Shown piece by piece: positions 6,051 through 6,894 of a stretch of DNA of 6,894 bases; positions within the stretch are counted from its first letter, which is position 1, and each line of letters begins with the position of its first letter. The DNA comes from an uncultured Eubacteriales bacterium. GTDB lineage: Bacteria; Bacillota; Clostridia; Christensenellales; Borkfalkiaceae. Made by a program: the position numbers and the translations under genes. Below the pieces are notes generated by a model. The model made no database searches. It had not been told where the DNA came from and worked only from the letters and a program-made list of their open reading frames with translations. The DNA lies in the NCBI GenBank assembly GCA_900556195.1, contig USOJ01000053.1, positions 1 through 6,894 on the forward strand. The letters are read 5' to 3'.

Positions 6051-6894
6051 TTGAAAAATAAATTCCCGATAAAAGAAATAATCGATATGATAAACGACGA
6101 AACTACGGAGAAGAAGAAAGCAAATGACGAGAAGAACGCGGTTAAGACTCAATCGCAGGCACAAAGCGGCGATAGCGCGGAGAAAAAGAGTTTATACGAC
6201 TCGCTCGACAAGATAAACGACGATTACGAGAAGACGGACGTGAGGTCGTATAACGGCACGGTTATCCCTAAACTAAACGAAAAGACTTACGACGCGCCGA
6301 CCGACGAAGAGATCATAAAAACGGCGACGGAAGAAGAAAAAGCGAATACCGCGCGTAAAAAACAGGCGGCGGAAGCGGTCGCGGAAGAAAAGAAAGCGGC
6401 GCTCGACTTGCAAAAGGCGGGCTACGAAAATTACGCGAAAGAGTCCGAAAAACGCATTTCCGATTCTTACGAAGCGGCTAAAAACAACGCGTCGGACGAA
6501 GCGATAAAACGCGGTATAGCGCGGTCTTCGATAATTTCGGAACAACTTAAAGACTTCGACGAAGCCAAGATAAAAGACGTGGAAAACGCCTACGCGACCG
6601 CGAGAGAAAAAATCGCGGAAGCGGACGAGAAAATCGGGAGCCTTACCGAAGAGTTGAGTAAAGCCGTCGCTTCTTACGACATGGAAGAAGCCGTAAAAAT
6701 CAACGAACGCATCAACGCGCTTAAAGAAGAAAGGACGAAAAAGCAGAACGAAGTTACGGAGTATAACAACGCCCTTAAAGAAAAGCGGGCTAAAACTCTT
6801 TCGAGTCTGGGACTAAGCGGCATGGATCTCGTCGAAGAAAAGTCCGACGAGTATATCGCGGCGCAGAACGAAAAATTGCAGGCTCTTTATAAGT
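6051..6894 (+). CDS. Coiled-coil-rich virion protein, possible ejection/internal protein (3' end missing)
   Basis: An open frame runs from TTG at 6051 to the right edge without a stop: 281 full codons, so the protein is longer than seen. It begins MKNKFPIKEIIDMINDETTE and is very rich in Lys, Glu, Ala and Asp. Residues 20-45 and 60-85 look flexible; 83-145 and 170-250 are long charged helices with heptad-like spacing (for example IKDVENAYATAREKIAEADE at 174-193 and MEEAVKINERINALKEERTK at 211-230). Between them lies DEAIKRGIARSSIISEQLKD (149-168), a glycine/serine break that I associate from memory with virion-associated proteins of Clostridia phages. There is no signal peptide or membrane helix in the visible part. 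The gene follows the tail genes where P22 encodes its ejection proteins, which are also helical; that role is inference. A tail-fibre base or a lytic domain further downstream cannot be excluded because the C-terminal part is not in the window. Confidence 0.85.
   Translation, partial: MKNKFPIKEIIDMINDETTEKKKANDEKNAVKTQSQAQSGDSAEKKSLYDSLDKINDDYEKTDVRSYNGTVIPKLNEKTYDAPTDEEIIKTATEEEKANTARKKQAAEAVAEEKKAALDLQKAGYENYAKESEKRISDSYEAAKNNASDEAIKRGIARSSIISEQLKDFDEAKIKDVENAYATAREKIAEADEKIGSLTEELSKAVASYDMEEAVKINERINALKEERTKKQNEVTEYNNALKEKRAKTLSSLGLSGMDLVEEKSDEYIAAQNEKLQALYK

Noticed and set aside
2..6894. Recoded stop codons (alternative genetic code), as found in some gut phages
   Set aside because: All genes read through under the standard code, and TGA serves as a real stop at 3535-3537 and 5809-5811. 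The lack of TAG among seven stops is not significant by itself.

Overview
The window is part of the virion-structure module of a tailed double-stranded DNA phage (or a prophage copy of one). It holds eight genes, all on the + strand and packed end to end with gaps or overlaps of a few bases. There is no room for internal promoters or terminators, so they are most likely read as one late transcript. No RNA genes, CRISPR arrays, insertion sequences, attachment sites or integrase genes are visible.

Layout, left to right: the 3' part of a portal protein gene (2-1222, cut by the left edge); a small protein in the scaffold position (1241-1756); an HK97-fold major capsid protein (1762-2937); a head-tail connector (2956-3537); a beta-rich tail hub protein resembling P22 gp10 (3534-4928); a beta-rich tail or virion protein of unknown family (4918-5811); a 75-residue protein of unknown function (5808-6035); and a coiled-coil-rich protein that starts with TTG at 6051 and runs off the right edge. 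The order portal, scaffold, coat, connector, hub matches the head and tail-hub block of P22-like podoviruses. That, and the absence of tail-tube and tape-measure genes after the connector, suggests a short-tailed phage.

How they would work together: the scaffold and portal nucleate a procapsid of the coat protein; after DNA packaging the connector and hub proteins bind below the portal and close the head. The three last genes lie where P22 encodes its tail needle and ejection proteins, but their sequences do not clearly match those, so they are the least understood part of the window.

Host: strong purine-rich Shine-Dalgarno sites, frequent AGA/AGG (Arg) and ATA (Ile) codons and a preference for NCG codons (TCG, CCG, ACG, GCG) fit a Bacillota/Clostridia host, possibly an uncultured gut lineage. 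This is a low-confidence inference. The standard bacterial code fits: TGA and TAA are used as stops and every gene reads through cleanly; none of the seven visible stops is TAG.
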